A DNA stretch of 64,000 nucleotides, taken from the NCBI RefSeq assembly GCF_022138605.1, contig NZ_JACBFS010000007.1, positions 220,289 to 284,288 of the forward strand. Direction: 5' to 3'. A program made the translations under genes and the position numbers. The notes under the pieces are model-generated. The model did not search any database. It was not told where the DNA came from and worked only from the letters and a program-made list of their open reading frames with translations. Of this stretch, positions 1 through 8,766 are shown piece after piece (the first letter of the stretch is position 1; each line of letters starts with the position of its first letter). Source of the stretch: Xanthobacter sp. NM-25. GTDB taxonomy: Bacteria; Pseudomonadota; Alphaproteobacteria; Rhizobiales; Xanthobacteraceae.

Positions 1-1
1 C

Positions 2-196
2 GACGTGGCCGGCCTGTCGGCCATCTATGCCGACATCGACCGGCTGGAGCCGGTGGCCGGGGACCCACTCTATCTCAATGCCACGGTGGCCCTGTTCCAG
101 TGGCCGCTCGGCGCCGCCCTGGTGCTCAGCCTCGCCCTCGGCGCGCTGCTGCTGCCGCGCGGCCGGCGCCGGGTGGCGGCGGAGGGGAAGCCATGA
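2..196 (+). CDS. BatA-like VWA protein, C-terminal end (partial)
   Basis: This is the 3' end of a gene that begins before the window; about 64 residues are visible. It opens with a stretch of the form LSAIYADIDRLEP, which resembles the segment just before the last membrane helix in BatA (Aerotolerance operon, VWA-domain) proteins. One hydrophobic helix and a basic tail (RGRRR) follow, so the C-terminus should be cytoplasmic. The stop codon overlaps the start of the next gene as ATGA (193-196), which indicates translational coupling in a bat operon. The VWA domain itself lies outside the window, so the assignment rests on the tail and on the neighbours. Confidence 0.7.
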   Translation, partial: DVAGLSAIYADIDRLEPVAGDPLYLNATVALFQWPLGAALVLSLALGALLLPRGRRRVAAEGKP

Positions 197-2520
197 TCCC
201 CGCCGATTTCCATTTCCTGCGCCCGCTCTGGCTGCTGGCGCTGCTGCCGGCGCTGGCCCTGGCCCTCGTCGCCTGGCGGGCACTGCGGTCCGGCCGGAAG
301 GACTGGCAGGGCCTGGTGGATGCCCACCTGCTGCGGCACCTGGCGGTGCAGGGCGGGGGCGGACCGGGCCGCGGGCCGCTGCTGCTGTTGCTGGCCGCCT
401 GGGTGATCGCCGCGCTGGCCATGGCCGGCCCCACCTGGCGCAAGCTGCCGACCCCGGCCCTCGACCGGCTGGACCCCACCGTGATGGTGCTGAACCTCGG
501 CCGCTCCATGGACGCCACCGACCAGGCGCCGAGCCGCCTCACCGGCGCCCGCCACAAGCTCACCGACATCCTGGCCCGCCAGCGCGGCGCCCAGGTGGGG
601 CTGATCGTATTCGCCGACGTGCCGTTCGTGGCGGCGCCGCTGACCGAGGATGCGCGCATCATCGGCCAGATGCTGCCGGAGCTCGCCACCGACCTGATGC
701 CGGTGAGCGAAAACCGCCCCGACCTCGCCATTCGCCGGGCGGTGGAGCTGCTCCAGGGCGCCGGCGCCCGCGACGGCCGCATCGTGCTGGTGACCGACGG
801 GGTGGGCGATGCGCCGGAGAAGACCCGCGCCGCCGCCCGGGCCGCCGCCCAGGCGGGCTATCGGCTCAGCGTCATCGGCGTCGGCACGGTGGGCGGCGCC
901 CCGCTGCCGGGGGCCGATGGCGCGCCCGTGCTGACCCGCATGGACAAGGCCCGGCTCACCCAGTTGGCCGATGACGGCGGCGGCGCCTTCACCCCGCTCA
1001 CCATCGACAGCCGCGACCTCGACACCGTCTTCACCCCCGGCGCCGGCGGGCGCTCGCGCAATCCGCTCCAGGACAGTGGCATGACCGCCGATCAATGGGC
1101 CGACATGGGGCCGTATCTGGTGCTGCTGCTGCTCGTGCTGGCGCCCTTCGCCTTCCGCCGCGGCCTCATCCTGCTGCTGCTGGCGGGCCTGCTGACCCAC
1201 CTGCCACTGGCGGTGCCGGGCGGCCAGGCCCTGGCGCAGACGCCATCGGTGGAGCCCACCGCACCAGCCCCGGACAGCGGCCGGGCGAACCTGTGGCAGC
1301 GGCCGGACCAGCAGGGCGCCCGCGCGTTCGCCGAGGGCGATTACGCCGGCGCCGCCAGCCGCTTCGAGACCCCCGCCTGGCGCGCCGGCAGCCTCTATCG
1401 GGCCGGCCGGTTCGAGGAAGCCGCCGCGGCCTATGGCCGGGTGCCCGGCGGCGACTACAATCGCGGCAACGCCCTGGCGCGCGCCGGCAAGCTGGAAGAG
1501 GCGCTCACCGCCTATGACGACGCCCTGAAGGCGGACCCGAACAACGCCGACGCCTTGTTCAACCGCGATCTGGTCCACCAGCTGCTGCAGAAGCAGAAGG
1601 AGGACGAGGAGAAGCAGAAGTCCGGCGGCGGCGGCGCGGGGGGTGGCGCGGGGGGCGGCGGTGGCGGCTCCAGCGCCGGCGCGTCCCAATCCGGCCAGGG
1701 CAACACCGAGTCCTCCAAGGACCCCGGCAAGAACAAGGGTGACAACAAGGACCAGAACAAGGGGCAGGACCAGGGCAAAAACCAAGGCAAGAACCAGGGT
1801 CAAGGCCAGAAGCAGGACAAGGGCCAGGACAAAGGCCAGGACAAGGATCCCAAGGGCACGCCGGATTCCGGCGCCGGCGCCGCGCAACCGCGCACCGACA
1901 GCGGCAACGCCCCGCAGCCCTCCCCCAAGCCGCAGCCCGCTCCCGACAAGCCGGGCCAAGACCAAGGTGGAAAAAACCAGGGCGAGAAAGACAAAGGCGA
2001 CAAGGACAAGCCAGGCCAAGACCAGAGTGGCCAAGACCCGAGTGGCAAGAACCAAGACGGCAAGGACAAGGACGGTAAGGACAAGGGTGCCAAAGATCAG
2101 GACGGCCAGGAGCCGGCGCAGAAGCCGGATCCCGCGAAGGATGGCAGGGACCAGCCCGATCCCGCCAAGGCCGGCAACACACCCGCACCGGCGCCGACCC
2201 CCGCCCCCGCACCGCCACCCGGACCCGGCGGCCAGCAGCCGGCGCGCCAGCCGGAGCCGGGCGAGGGGCCGAACGCGCAGCCGCGATCGGGCGCACGGCC
2301 CGTGCCGGTGCGTCCGCAACCCGCCGGTGAGGCGGGCTCGGACACGGAATCGGCCAATCCCGGCGGCATGCTGCTGCGGCCCATGAGCGAACAGGACCAG
2401 ACCAACGAGCAGGCCTTGCGGATGGTGCCGGACGACCCCGCCGGCCTGCTGCGGGCGCGCATCCGCGCCTATTACCGTGGCGGCGCGGTGACGGTGCCTC
2501 AGGAGCAGCCCGCCCCATGA
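193..2520 (+). CDS. BatB/BatC-like fusion: VWA domain, TPR and long low-complexity tail
   Basis: The predicted protein has 775 residues. It has membrane helices near residues 12-30 and 62-80, a von Willebrand factor A domain at about 95-270, and a further hydrophobic segment near 300-340. TPR-like repeats follow at about 370-465, then a long Gly, Lys/Asp/Gln and Pro-rich tail. BatB (VWA) and BatC (TPR) are often separate genes; here they are joined. The metal site (MIDAS), normally DxSxS, reads N101-L-G103-R-S105, so two of three ligand positions are changed, although a later TDG motif remains. That suggests a scaffold rather than a metal-dependent adhesion domain. The start is the ATG of an ATGA overlap with the preceding gene. 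The stop overlaps batD in the same way. The exact role of Bat proteins is poorly known; envelope stress tolerance has been proposed. Confidence 0.85.
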   Translation: MIPADFHFLRPLWLLALLPALALALVAWRALRSGRKDWQGLVDAHLLRHLAVQGGGGPGRGPLLLLLAAWVIAALAMAGPTWRKLPTPALDRLDPTVMVLNLGRSMDATDQAPSRLTGARHKLTDILARQRGAQVGLIVFADVPFVAAPLTEDARIIGQMLPELATDLMPVSENRPDLAIRRAVELLQGAGARDGRIVLVTDGVGDAPEKTRAAARAAAQAGYRLSVIGVGTVGGAPLPGADGAPVLTRMDKARLTQLADDGGGAFTPLTIDSRDLDTVFTPGAGGRSRNPLQDSGMTADQWADMGPYLVLLLLVLAPFAFRRGLILLLLAGLLTHLPLAVPGGQALAQTPSVEPTAPAPDSGRANLWQRPDQQGARAFAEGDYAGAASRFETPAWRAGSLYRAGRFEEAAAAYGRVPGGDYNRGNALARAGKLEEALTAYDDALKADPNNADALFNRDLVHQLLQKQKEDEEKQKSGGGGAGGGAGGGGGGSSAGASQSGQGNTESSKDPGKNKGDNKDQNKGQDQGKNQGKNQGQGQKQDKGQDKGQDKDPKGTPDSGAGAAQPRTDSGNAPQPSPKPQPAPDKPGQDQGGKNQGEKDKGDKDKPGQDQSGQDPSGKNQDGKDKDGKDKGAKDQDGQEPAQKPDPAKDGRDQPDPAKAGNTPAPAPTPAPAPPPGPGGQQPARQPEPGEGPNAQPRSGARPVPVRPQPAGEAGSDTESANPGGMLLRPMSEQDQTNEQALRMVPDDPAGLLRARIRAYYRGGAVTVPQEQPAP

Positions 2521-4469
2521 GAGCAGCCGAAAACATGAGCGCAGCCGAGACCAAGAGCGTCACCGAGGCCAGACGCGCAGGCGGTGCCCTGGGCGCGCCC
2601 CCGCTGACCGGCATGCTGCCGGCGCGCGATCTGGCCAAGGCGACGAGCGCGGGCATCGGCGACACGGCCGGCCTGCGGCCGCAGAAGCGGCCGGCGCGGC
2701 ACCTTCTGCCGGCAACCCTCGCCCTGCTGCTGGCGCTGGCGGCGCCGACAGCGGCCTGGAGCGCCAGTGTCACCGCCGGGCCCGACCGCTTCGTGGTGCC
2801 CATGGGCGAAACCTTCGACTACATCCTGACCCTCACCGACGGCCTGGGGCGCGATCCACCGGACGTGAGCGCCCTGACCCGCGACTTCGAGATCGTCGAT
2901 CGCCGCCGCACCAGTCAGGCGGAGATGCGGGACGGCAAGCCCGTCCACATCGACCAGTGGGTGATGACCCTGCGCCCCCGGCGGGCCGGAACCCTCACCC
3001 TGCCGTCCCTCACCGTGGACGGCCTCACCACCAGCCCGGCCCAGGTGCAGGTGCTGCCCGGCGGCGCGCGCCGGGACACCGTCCGCGCCGAAGACGCCGG
3101 CCCGCTGTTCGTGCGGGTGGAGGCGGCCGACACCCCCGCCTATGTGCAGAGCGACATTCCCGTCACCCTGCGGATCTACGACCGCATCGGCATGCGCGGC
3201 GGCGCCATGGACAAACCGAGTGCCGAGGGCGCCACCTTCACCGCCGATGGTGGCCAGCGCACCTATGTCACCACCATCGGCAAGGCCCGCTACCGGGTGA
3301 TCGAGCAGAGCTATCTCATGACGCCGCAGAAGAGCGGCACCATCGAGATCCCGCCGCTGACCCTCAAGGCCCGCGTGCCCGGCTTCAGAGGCAGCTCCGC
3401 CGGTTCCGACCTGGCGCAGATTCTCGGGCGCAACGGCATGGGCGAGGTGGGCGAGCGGGAGGAGACGATCCGCTCCCAGCCCGTGTCGGTGACCGTGCGG
3501 CCGCGGCCGGAAGGGGTCACCGGCTGGTTCCTGCCGGCACGCGCGGTCAGCCTGGAGCAAAGCTGGTCGGCACCGGTGGACGCGGTGAAGGTGGGCGACA
3601 CCCTCACCCGCACCATCCGGCTGAAGGCCCGGGGGGCGAGCCCCAACCAGTTGCCGCCCCTCGATCCGCCGCCGGTGGAGGGGCTGCGCCAATATGCCGA
3701 GGACAGCCGCACCGACGCCACCCTCTTGGATGGCGAGGGGGCGGCGGTGCTCACCAAGACCTTCTCGGTGGTGCCCTCCGCCTCCGGCAGCCTCACCCTG
3801 CCGGCGCTCACCGTGCCATGGTGGAACACCGCCACCAACCGCCAGGAAACCGCCACCCTGCCGGCGGTGACCCTCCAGGTGCGGCCGGCCGCCGGCAGCC
3901 CGGCACCGACCCCCACCGCCCTAGCCGCGCCACAGAGCCCGACGCAACCGGCGCCGCCGCCGGAACCGGTCGCCAGCCCCGCGACCGCATGGCTCGACCC
4001 GGCGACCCTGCTGGCGCAGTTGCGGGCGCATCGCCTGGGGCTCTCCATCCTCACCGGGGTCCTGGTGGCGCTGCTGGCCCTGCTGCTCTGGCGCCCCTGG
4101 CGCCGTCACCGGCCAGTCGCGAATGCGACACCGATGCCGCGCACCGGACGTCGCCGGCCCGGCGCTGTGTCGGGTCTGCCCCGCGCCCGCCTGCTGGCGG
4201 ACCTCATCGGCGCCTGCCGGCGGCATGATGCGGTGGCCGCCCACACGGCCTATGCCGCCCTGGAACGGCAGGGCGCGTTCGCGGATGCCGACCCCGCCCT
4301 CGCCGCTGCCGGCACGGACCTTGCCCGCCATCTGTATGGCGCCGACACCCGGCGCTGGAACGGCAAGGCCCTGCGCACGGCGGTGGAGCGGGCCACACGG
4401 GCGAGCGCCAGGGCCCACCGCCCCGCCCGCGGCGCCCGGCTGGCGCCGCTTTATCCAGCCGGCCGCTGA
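2517..4469 (+). CDS. BatD-family protein
   Basis: The predicted protein has 650 residues and is BatD/oxygen-tolerance-like. A long N-terminal lead of about 65 residues precedes a hydrophobic segment (about 66-82), after which a beta-rich exported region begins (SVTAGPDRFVVPMGETF). One transmembrane helix lies near residues 508-530, followed by a basic cytoplasmic tail of about 120 residues. It overlaps the BatB/C fusion by 4 bases (ATGA). The lead before the hydrophobic stretch is unusually long for a signal sequence, so the true start could be an internal codon, but the coupled ATG is the best-supported one. In this family BatD is thought to assemble with the VWA-domain Bat proteins at the membrane; no enzymatic motif is visible. 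Confidence 0.82.
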   Translation: MRAAENMSAAETKSVTEARRAGGALGAPPLTGMLPARDLAKATSAGIGDTAGLRPQKRPARHLLPATLALLLALAAPTAAWSASVTAGPDRFVVPMGETFDYILTLTDGLGRDPPDVSALTRDFEIVDRRRTSQAEMRDGKPVHIDQWVMTLRPRRAGTLTLPSLTVDGLTTSPAQVQVLPGGARRDTVRAEDAGPLFVRVEAADTPAYVQSDIPVTLRIYDRIGMRGGAMDKPSAEGATFTADGGQRTYVTTIGKARYRVIEQSYLMTPQKSGTIEIPPLTLKARVPGFRGSSAGSDLAQILGRNGMGEVGEREETIRSQPVSVTVRPRPEGVTGWFLPARAVSLEQSWSAPVDAVKVGDTLTRTIRLKARGASPNQLPPLDPPPVEGLRQYAEDSRTDATLLDGEGAAVLTKTFSVVPSASGSLTLPALTVPWWNTATNRQETATLPAVTLQVRPAAGSPAPTPTALAAPQSPTQPAPPPEPVASPATAWLDPATLLAQLRAHRLGLSILTGVLVALLALLLWRPWRRHRPVANATPMPRTGRRRPGAVSGLPRARLLADLIGACRRHDAVAAHTAYAALERQGAFADADPALAAAGTDLARHLYGADTRRWNGKALRTAVERATRASARAHRPARGARLAPLYPAGR

Positions 4470-4556
4470 CGGGCACGGGCCAGCGCTGGACTGGAATTTG
4501 CTTCGCCTGTCGGCAGATCATCGCCTGCGCCCCTTGCGCAGCTCGGAGAGCCCGCC

Positions 4557-4871
4557 ATGGCACTGGACCTCAAGACCGACTGGACCGACGCCGACCTCGC
4601 CCAGCTCATCGCCTCGGTGGTGGATGACCGCGACTGGCGTCTGGAGGTGGCTGCCGACGGCGTCGCGCGCCTCGCCGACAAGACCGCCAACCCCACCGGC
4701 GCCGATTATGACGAAGGCCTGCACTGTTATTTCGAGACCTGGATGGCCGGCACGGATTTCGTCGGCCCCGGCGCCGCCGGCGACAAGACCCTGGTGGGCA
4801 AGCTCGCCACCGCGCTGCGGGCCAATTACCCCAGCCTGAAGGCCGACAAGTTCGTCTATGTCGACCTGTAG
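4557..4871 (+). CDS. Hypothetical small acidic protein
   Basis: This frame encodes 104 residues starting MALDLKTDWTDADL. It is acidic and soluble, with no signal peptide or membrane helix. I do not recognise the family. A purine-rich stretch (CTCGGAGAG) lies about 9 bases before the ATG and could serve as ribosome binding site. The composition and codon use match neighbouring real genes, and no competing gene lies on the other strand. It sits 87 bases after batD and 87 bases before the orphan nuclease-like gene, so it may be the last gene of the bat transcript or a single unit. Confidence 0.6.
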   Translation: MALDLKTDWTDADLAQLIASVVDDRDWRLEVAADGVARLADKTANPTGADYDEGLHCYFETWMAGTDFVGPGAAGDKTLVGKLATALRANYPSLKADKFVYVDL

Positions 4872-4921
4872 GGCGACACGCCTTTAAATTGCACCTCTTG
4901 ACAGGACACGCTCTGATGAGA

Positions 4922-4936
4922 GCAACTAAAAGTTGC
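4922..4936. promoter_or_regulatory. Perfect inverted repeat GCAACT-AAA-AGTTGC
   Basis: Two 6-base arms flank a 3-base loop in an unusually AT-rich patch, 22 bases before the ATG of the orphan nuclease-like gene. A TTGACA hexamer at 4898-4903 could be a -35 box, which would put the repeat near the -10 region, as expected for a repressor operator. No T-run follows, so a terminator is less likely. The binding protein is unknown. Confidence 0.4.
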
Positions 4937-4958
4937 CGGACTTCGGGGAGGTGTTGTC

Positions 4959-6152
4959 ATGGATGCGGCTGCGCTGTCGGACTTTCGCGAGAAGCTGACC
5001 GAGTTCGCCAAGCGGGCGGTGACGGCTGCGCCGCGCTGCCTGAATGAGGAATCCACCAAGATGTTCCTGGTGGTGCCCATGATCTCGTTCCTAGGCTACG
5101 ACCCCATGGACCCCAACGAGGTCTTCCCCGAGCACCATTGCGACTTTTCGGAGAAGTATAAGAACCGGGTGGATTTCGCCATTTTCAAGGGCGGCGAGCC
5201 GGTGATCGCGCTGGAGACCAAGCCCGCCGGCGCCCCCAGCCTGCGCGACGACCGTGGCCAGCTGCGCAGCTATTTCAATGCCGCGCGCACGGTGAAGATG
5301 GGGGTGCTCACCGATGGGCTGGTGTGGGAATTCTATGCCGACAGCGACGAGCCCAACATGATGGACGCCAACCCCTTCCTGCGCTTCGACCTGAGGGACG
5401 TGGCGCGCGGCAAGGTGGATGAGTCCGCCCTGGAGGGCCTCTCCAGCTTGGGCAAGGCGGTGTTCGACCCCGACAACATCGGCGCCGAGGCCAAGCGCAA
5501 GCACATCTACAATTCGGTGCTGGGGCAGGTGGCGACCATCTTCGCCGATCCGCCGGAGGAGTTCGCCCGGCCGCTGCTAAAGAAGGCCGGCATCGGCCAC
5601 ATCTCGCAGAAGGCCCTCGACGAATACCGGCCCATCATCCAGGCCGCCCTGCGCGAATTCATCAGCCGCCAGATCCTGCATCGGCTGGACCTGCCCAAGC
5701 CCGACGCGCCGGCCCCGGCCGCATCGACGGATGCCGCGCCGCCGGCGCCCATCGCCGACAACGTCATCACCACCGAGCGCGAGCTGGCGGTCTATCGCTG
5801 GGTACTGCAGCGCCTCGCCTTCCTGGTGTCGGACGACGCCCTGTTCGGCGAGATCGCGGCGGTGGAGTATCGCGACTACCAGGGCCAGTTCGTGGTGTTC
5901 TACAAGATGGAGCGCAAGGGGCGCCTGTTCGAGTTCATCGAATCGAAGACGAACCCGGGCTACCGCTTCGTCTTCCCGGAGGAGGCCGGCCTGCCCGCCG
6001 GCGACGTCACCGTTCCCAACCTCCAGGACATCGACGCCCCGCTCCTGGCGGTGTTCACCGCCCGGGTGGCGGGCATCGGCAAAAGTGCGGACAAGACCGC
6101 GGACAAAAGCACCGACAAGGCCGAGAAGGCGCCCGCGCCGGCGGGCGCCTGA
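4959..6152 (+). CDS. Orphan HsdR-N-type (PD-(D/E)xK) nuclease-like protein
   Basis: The predicted protein has 397 residues. The N-terminal 200 residues look like the type I restriction enzyme R protein N-terminal domain (HSDR_N). They contain D72 in RVDFAIFKGGE, then E86-x-K88 in ALETKPAG, which is the spacing of a PD-(D/E)xK nuclease core. No helicase motor follows. The C-terminal half ends in a second unknown domain (about 270-375) and a Lys/Asp/Thr-rich tail. No hsdM, hsdS or other restriction gene is adjacent, so this is a solo protein, not a restriction system. A purine-rich GGGGAGG lies 8 bases before the ATG. It converges on the CoA-transferase genes with only 4 bases between stops. 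It might act in DNA repair or defence, but the sequence does not settle this. Confidence 0.78.
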   Translation: MDAAALSDFREKLTEFAKRAVTAAPRCLNEESTKMFLVVPMISFLGYDPMDPNEVFPEHHCDFSEKYKNRVDFAIFKGGEPVIALETKPAGAPSLRDDRGQLRSYFNAARTVKMGVLTDGLVWEFYADSDEPNMMDANPFLRFDLRDVARGKVDESALEGLSSLGKAVFDPDNIGAEAKRKHIYNSVLGQVATIFADPPEEFARPLLKKAGIGHISQKALDEYRPIIQAALREFISRQILHRLDLPKPDAPAPAASTDAAPPAPIADNVITTERELAVYRWVLQRLAFLVSDDALFGEIAAVEYRDYQGQFVVFYKMERKGRLFEFIESKTNPGYRFVFPEEAGLPAGDVTVPNLQDIDAPLLAVFTARVAGIGKSADKTADKSTDKAEKAPAPAGA

Positions 6153-6156
6153 GGGC

Positions 6157-6840
6157 TCAGCCGAGCACCATCTCCGGCACCTCGTCGGGCACGATGAGGC
6201 TGGCGGCGGTGGCGCCCAGCACCTCCTCCACCGACACGCCCGGGCCGCGCTCCAGCAGCACCAGGCCCTCGTCCGTGGGCTTGATCACGGCGAGCTCGGT
6301 GACGATCAGCGTCACCCGGCGCTCCGCCGTCAGCGGCAGGGTGCAGCGGGGGACGATCTTCGAATCCCCCTTGGCGGCGTGCTGCATGGCGACGATCACC
6401 GCCTTGGCCCCCGCCACCAGATCCATGGCGCCGCCCATGCCGGGCACCTTGTGGCCGGGCACCATCCAATTGGCGAGATAGCCGCGCTCGTCCACCTGCA
6501 GGCCGCCCAGCACGGTCAGGTCGAGATGGCCGCCGCGGATGAGGCCGAAGCTCATGGCGCTGTCGATGGAGGCCGCCCCCGGCACCGCCGAGACAAAGCC
6601 GCCGCCGGCGTCGGTGAGGTAGGGGTCCTCCATGCCTTCCGGCGGGTGGGCGCCGAGGCCGATCACCCCGTTCTCGGCCTGGAAGAACACGTCGGAGCTC
6701 GCCGGCAGGAAATTGGCCACGAGACTCGGCAGGCCGATGCCGAGGTTCACCAGCATGCCGGGCCGAAGCTCCTTGGCGACGCGGGCGGCGATGATGGACT
6801 TGGCGTCCCAGTCCTTGGGAGAAGCAGGGGTGTTCGTCAT
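6157..6840 (-). CDS. 3-oxoacid CoA-transferase, subunit B
   Basis: The predicted protein has 227 residues and belongs to CoA transferase family I, beta subunit (AtoA/ScoB type). The catalytic Glu lies in the conserved stretch FFQAENGVIGLG. It moves CoA between an acyl-CoA, such as succinyl- or acetyl-CoA, and a short 3-oxo or fatty acid, such as acetoacetate; the exact pair cannot be read from sequence. The chosen ATG overlaps the stop of subunit A by one base (TGATG), which suggests coupled translation of the heteromer; a GTG one codon earlier is the alternative. It is the last gene of a five-gene minus-strand cluster with fabI, a MaoC-Pta fusion and ackA. Confidence 0.9.
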   Translation of the reverse strand: MTNTPASPKDWDAKSIIAARVAKELRPGMLVNLGIGLPSLVANFLPASSDVFFQAENGVIGLGAHPPEGMEDPYLTDAGGGFVSAVPGAASIDSAMSFGLIRGGHLDLTVLGGLQVDERGYLANWMVPGHKVPGMGGAMDLVAGAKAVIVAMQHAAKGDSKIVPRCTLPLTAERRVTLIVTELAVIKPTDEGLVLLERGPGVSVEEVLGATAASLIVPDEVPEMVLG

Positions 6841-7493
6841 CACGCGGCCCTCGCCAGAAGATGGTCCACCAGCACGCCGGGGGTGCGCACCTCGTCGGGC
6901 GGAATGACGCCCACGGGCACGATCACATCCGGCTCGGCGATCACCGTCTTGCCGGCCAGTGCCATGATGGGATTGAAGTTCTGCGCAGTGAGCGAATATT
7001 CGAGATTGCCCACATAGTCCGCCTGGCGCGCGCCGATCAAAGCGAAATCCGCATGCAGCGGGGTCTCCACCAGATAGCGCTTGCCCTCCACCTCGATCAC
7101 CTGCTTGCCCTCTTCCACCGGCGTGCCGAGGCCGGTGGCGGTGAGCACCCCGCCAAGGCCCATGCCGGCGGCGCGGATGCGCTCCACCAGCGTGCCCTGG
7201 GGCACCAGTTCCACGGCGATCTCCCCGTCGATCATCTTCTGCTGGATCTCGGGGTTGAGGCCGATGTGGCTCATGATGGCGCGGCTCACCGCCCCGGCAT
7301 GCACCAGCCGGCCGATGCCCTTGTGCGGCAGGCCGGCATCATTGGCGATGACGGTGAGGCCGCGCACGCCGCGTTCCACCAGGGCATCGATGAGGCGCAG
7401 CGGGCTGCCGACGGCCATGAAGCCGCCGATGAGCACCCGCGCGCCGTCGGGAATGAGAGCCGCGGCCTCCTCGGCCCGGATCGCCTTCTTCAT
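6840..7493 (-). CDS. 3-oxoacid CoA-transferase, subunit A
   Basis: The predicted protein has 217 residues and is the alpha subunit partner of the downstream gene. The glycine-rich CoA-binding stretch VLIGGFMAVGSP lies near the N-terminus, as in AtoD/ScoA. The start is the ATG giving MKKAIRAEEA, 7 bases after AGAGGA; a longer frame upstream is open but lacks a comparable site. It follows ackA by 62 bases, probably in one transcript. Acetate or acetoacetate activated here could be exchanged with the acyl-phosphate route encoded upstream. Confidence 0.9.
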   Translation of the reverse strand: MKKAIRAEEAAALIPDGARVLIGGFMAVGSPLRLIDALVERGVRGLTVIANDAGLPHKGIGRLVHAGAVSRAIMSHIGLNPEIQQKMIDGEIAVELVPQGTLVERIRAAGMGLGGVLTATGLGTPVEEGKQVIEVEGKRYLVETPLHADFALIGARQADYVGNLEYSLTAQNFNPIMALAGKTVIAEPDVIVPVGVIPPDEVRTPGVLVDHLLARAA

Positions 7494-7555
7494 GGCGTTT
7501 CCTCTTGGTGTTGGGGGGGCGCGGGACACGCCGCGCCGGAGAGGGATGAGACAGA

Positions 7556-8764
7556 TCAGGCCGCGCGCGGCGCCTGTTCGGCGAGGGCCCGCTTGCAGGC
7601 GCGGGCGATCACCAGCTCCTCATTGGTGGGGATCACCATGATGCGGGCGCGGGAGAATTCGGTGGAGATGACCTGGGCGCTGACGTCGTTCTGGTCGTGG
7701 TCGAGCTCCAGGCCGATCCAGCTCATGCCCTCGCAGATGCGGCGGCGGATCTTGCGCGAATTCTCGCCGATGCCGCCGCAGAAGATGAGCGCATCGAGCC
7801 CGCCCAGGGCGGCGGCCAGGCCGCCCAGCTCGCGGCGGATGCGGAACACGAAATAGTCGATGGCCTCGTGCGCCTCCGGCAGGTCCGCCGCCTCCAGGGT
7901 GCGCATGTCGTTGGAAATGCCCGACATGCCGAGAAGCCCGGACTTGTAATAGAACATGTCCCGGACCTCATCGATGGTCTTGCCCTCCTGCTGCACCATA
8001 TAGAAGATCACGCCCGGATCGATCTGGCCGCAGCGGGTGCCCATGGGCAGGCCGTCGAGGGCGGTGAAGCCCATGGTGGAGGCGATGGAGCGCCCGCCCA
8101 GAATGGCGCACATGGAGGCGCCGTTGCCCAGATGAGCCACCACCACCCGGCCGTCGTGCAGCAGCGGCGCCATGCGCTGCAATTCGCCGGTGATGTATTC
8201 GTAGGACAGGCCGTGGAAGCCGTAGCGGCGCACGCCCTTGGCGTAATATTCGCGCGGCAGAGCGAAAGTGTCGTTCACCTTGGGATGGTGGCGATGGAAG
8301 GCCGTGTCGAAACACGCCACCTGCAGCGCCTCGGGAAACGCCATCTTGGCCGCCTCGATGCCGGCGAGGTTGTGCGGCTGGTGGATGGGCGCGAACGGCG
8401 ACAGCGCCCGCATCTCCTCCATCACCTTGTCGGTCACCACCACCGGGGTGGAGAAATGCGGGCCGCCATGCACCACCCGGTGCCCCACCACCGAGGCTTT
8501 CGCCTCCGGATACTGGCTGCGCAGCACCGCCAAGGCGGTGGCGAGGGCGCTCGCATGATCGGAGGCCTCGGACTGGGCGAGATCGCGCGTGATGGCGGCG
8601 GTGCCGGGGGCGAGCTTGGCCTTCAGCCGCGGCGCCCCGCCGATGGCGTCCACCGCCCCCACCGCCATCAGCTGCGGCTCGGCGAAGCCTTCGGAGATGT
8701 CGTAGAGGCTGAACTTCAGGGAGGACGAGCCGGCGTTCAGGGTCAGGGTGACGGGACGTTCCAT
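7556..8764 (-). CDS. ackA: Acetate/propionate kinase
   Basis: The predicted protein has 402 residues, the usual size for acetate kinase. Visible family motifs include LTLNAGSSSLKFSLYD at the N-terminus, VVGHRVVHGG, VVAHLGNGASMCAI and FCGGIGENS. It interconverts acetyl-phosphate plus ADP with acetate plus ATP in the cytoplasm. The ATG giving MERPVTL is preceded by GAGGCGG at good distance; a GTG two codons earlier overlaps the stop of the upstream gene and is the alternative. It lies directly after the phosphotransacylase fusion, which makes its substrate. The pair would allow ATP formation from acyl-CoA, for example when polyhydroxybutyrate or acetyl-CoA is in excess. Confidence 0.95.
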   Translation of the reverse strand: MERPVTLTLNAGSSSLKFSLYDISEGFAEPQLMAVGAVDAIGGAPRLKAKLAPGTAAITRDLAQSEASDHASALATALAVLRSQYPEAKASVVGHRVVHGGPHFSTPVVVTDKVMEEMRALSPFAPIHQPHNLAGIEAAKMAFPEALQVACFDTAFHRHHPKVNDTFALPREYYAKGVRRYGFHGLSYEYITGELQRMAPLLHDGRVVVAHLGNGASMCAILGGRSIASTMGFTALDGLPMGTRCGQIDPGVIFYMVQQEGKTIDEVRDMFYYKSGLLGMSGISNDMRTLEAADLPEAHEAIDYFVFRIRRELGGLAAALGGLDALIFCGGIGENSRKIRRRICEGMSWIGLELDHDQNDVSAQVISTEFSRARIMVIPTNEELVIARACKRALAEQAPRAA

Positions 8765-8766
8765 GC

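Noticed and set aside
70..2319. Long minus-strand frame opposite the BatB/C fusion
   Set aside because: Repetitive Leu/Val/Ala and Gln/Gly translation mirrors the low-complexity tail on the coding strand; no ribosome binding site or domain.
4959..6152. Type I restriction-modification system
   Set aside because: Only an HsdR-N-like domain is present; no motor domain, hsdM or hsdS in the neighbourhood.
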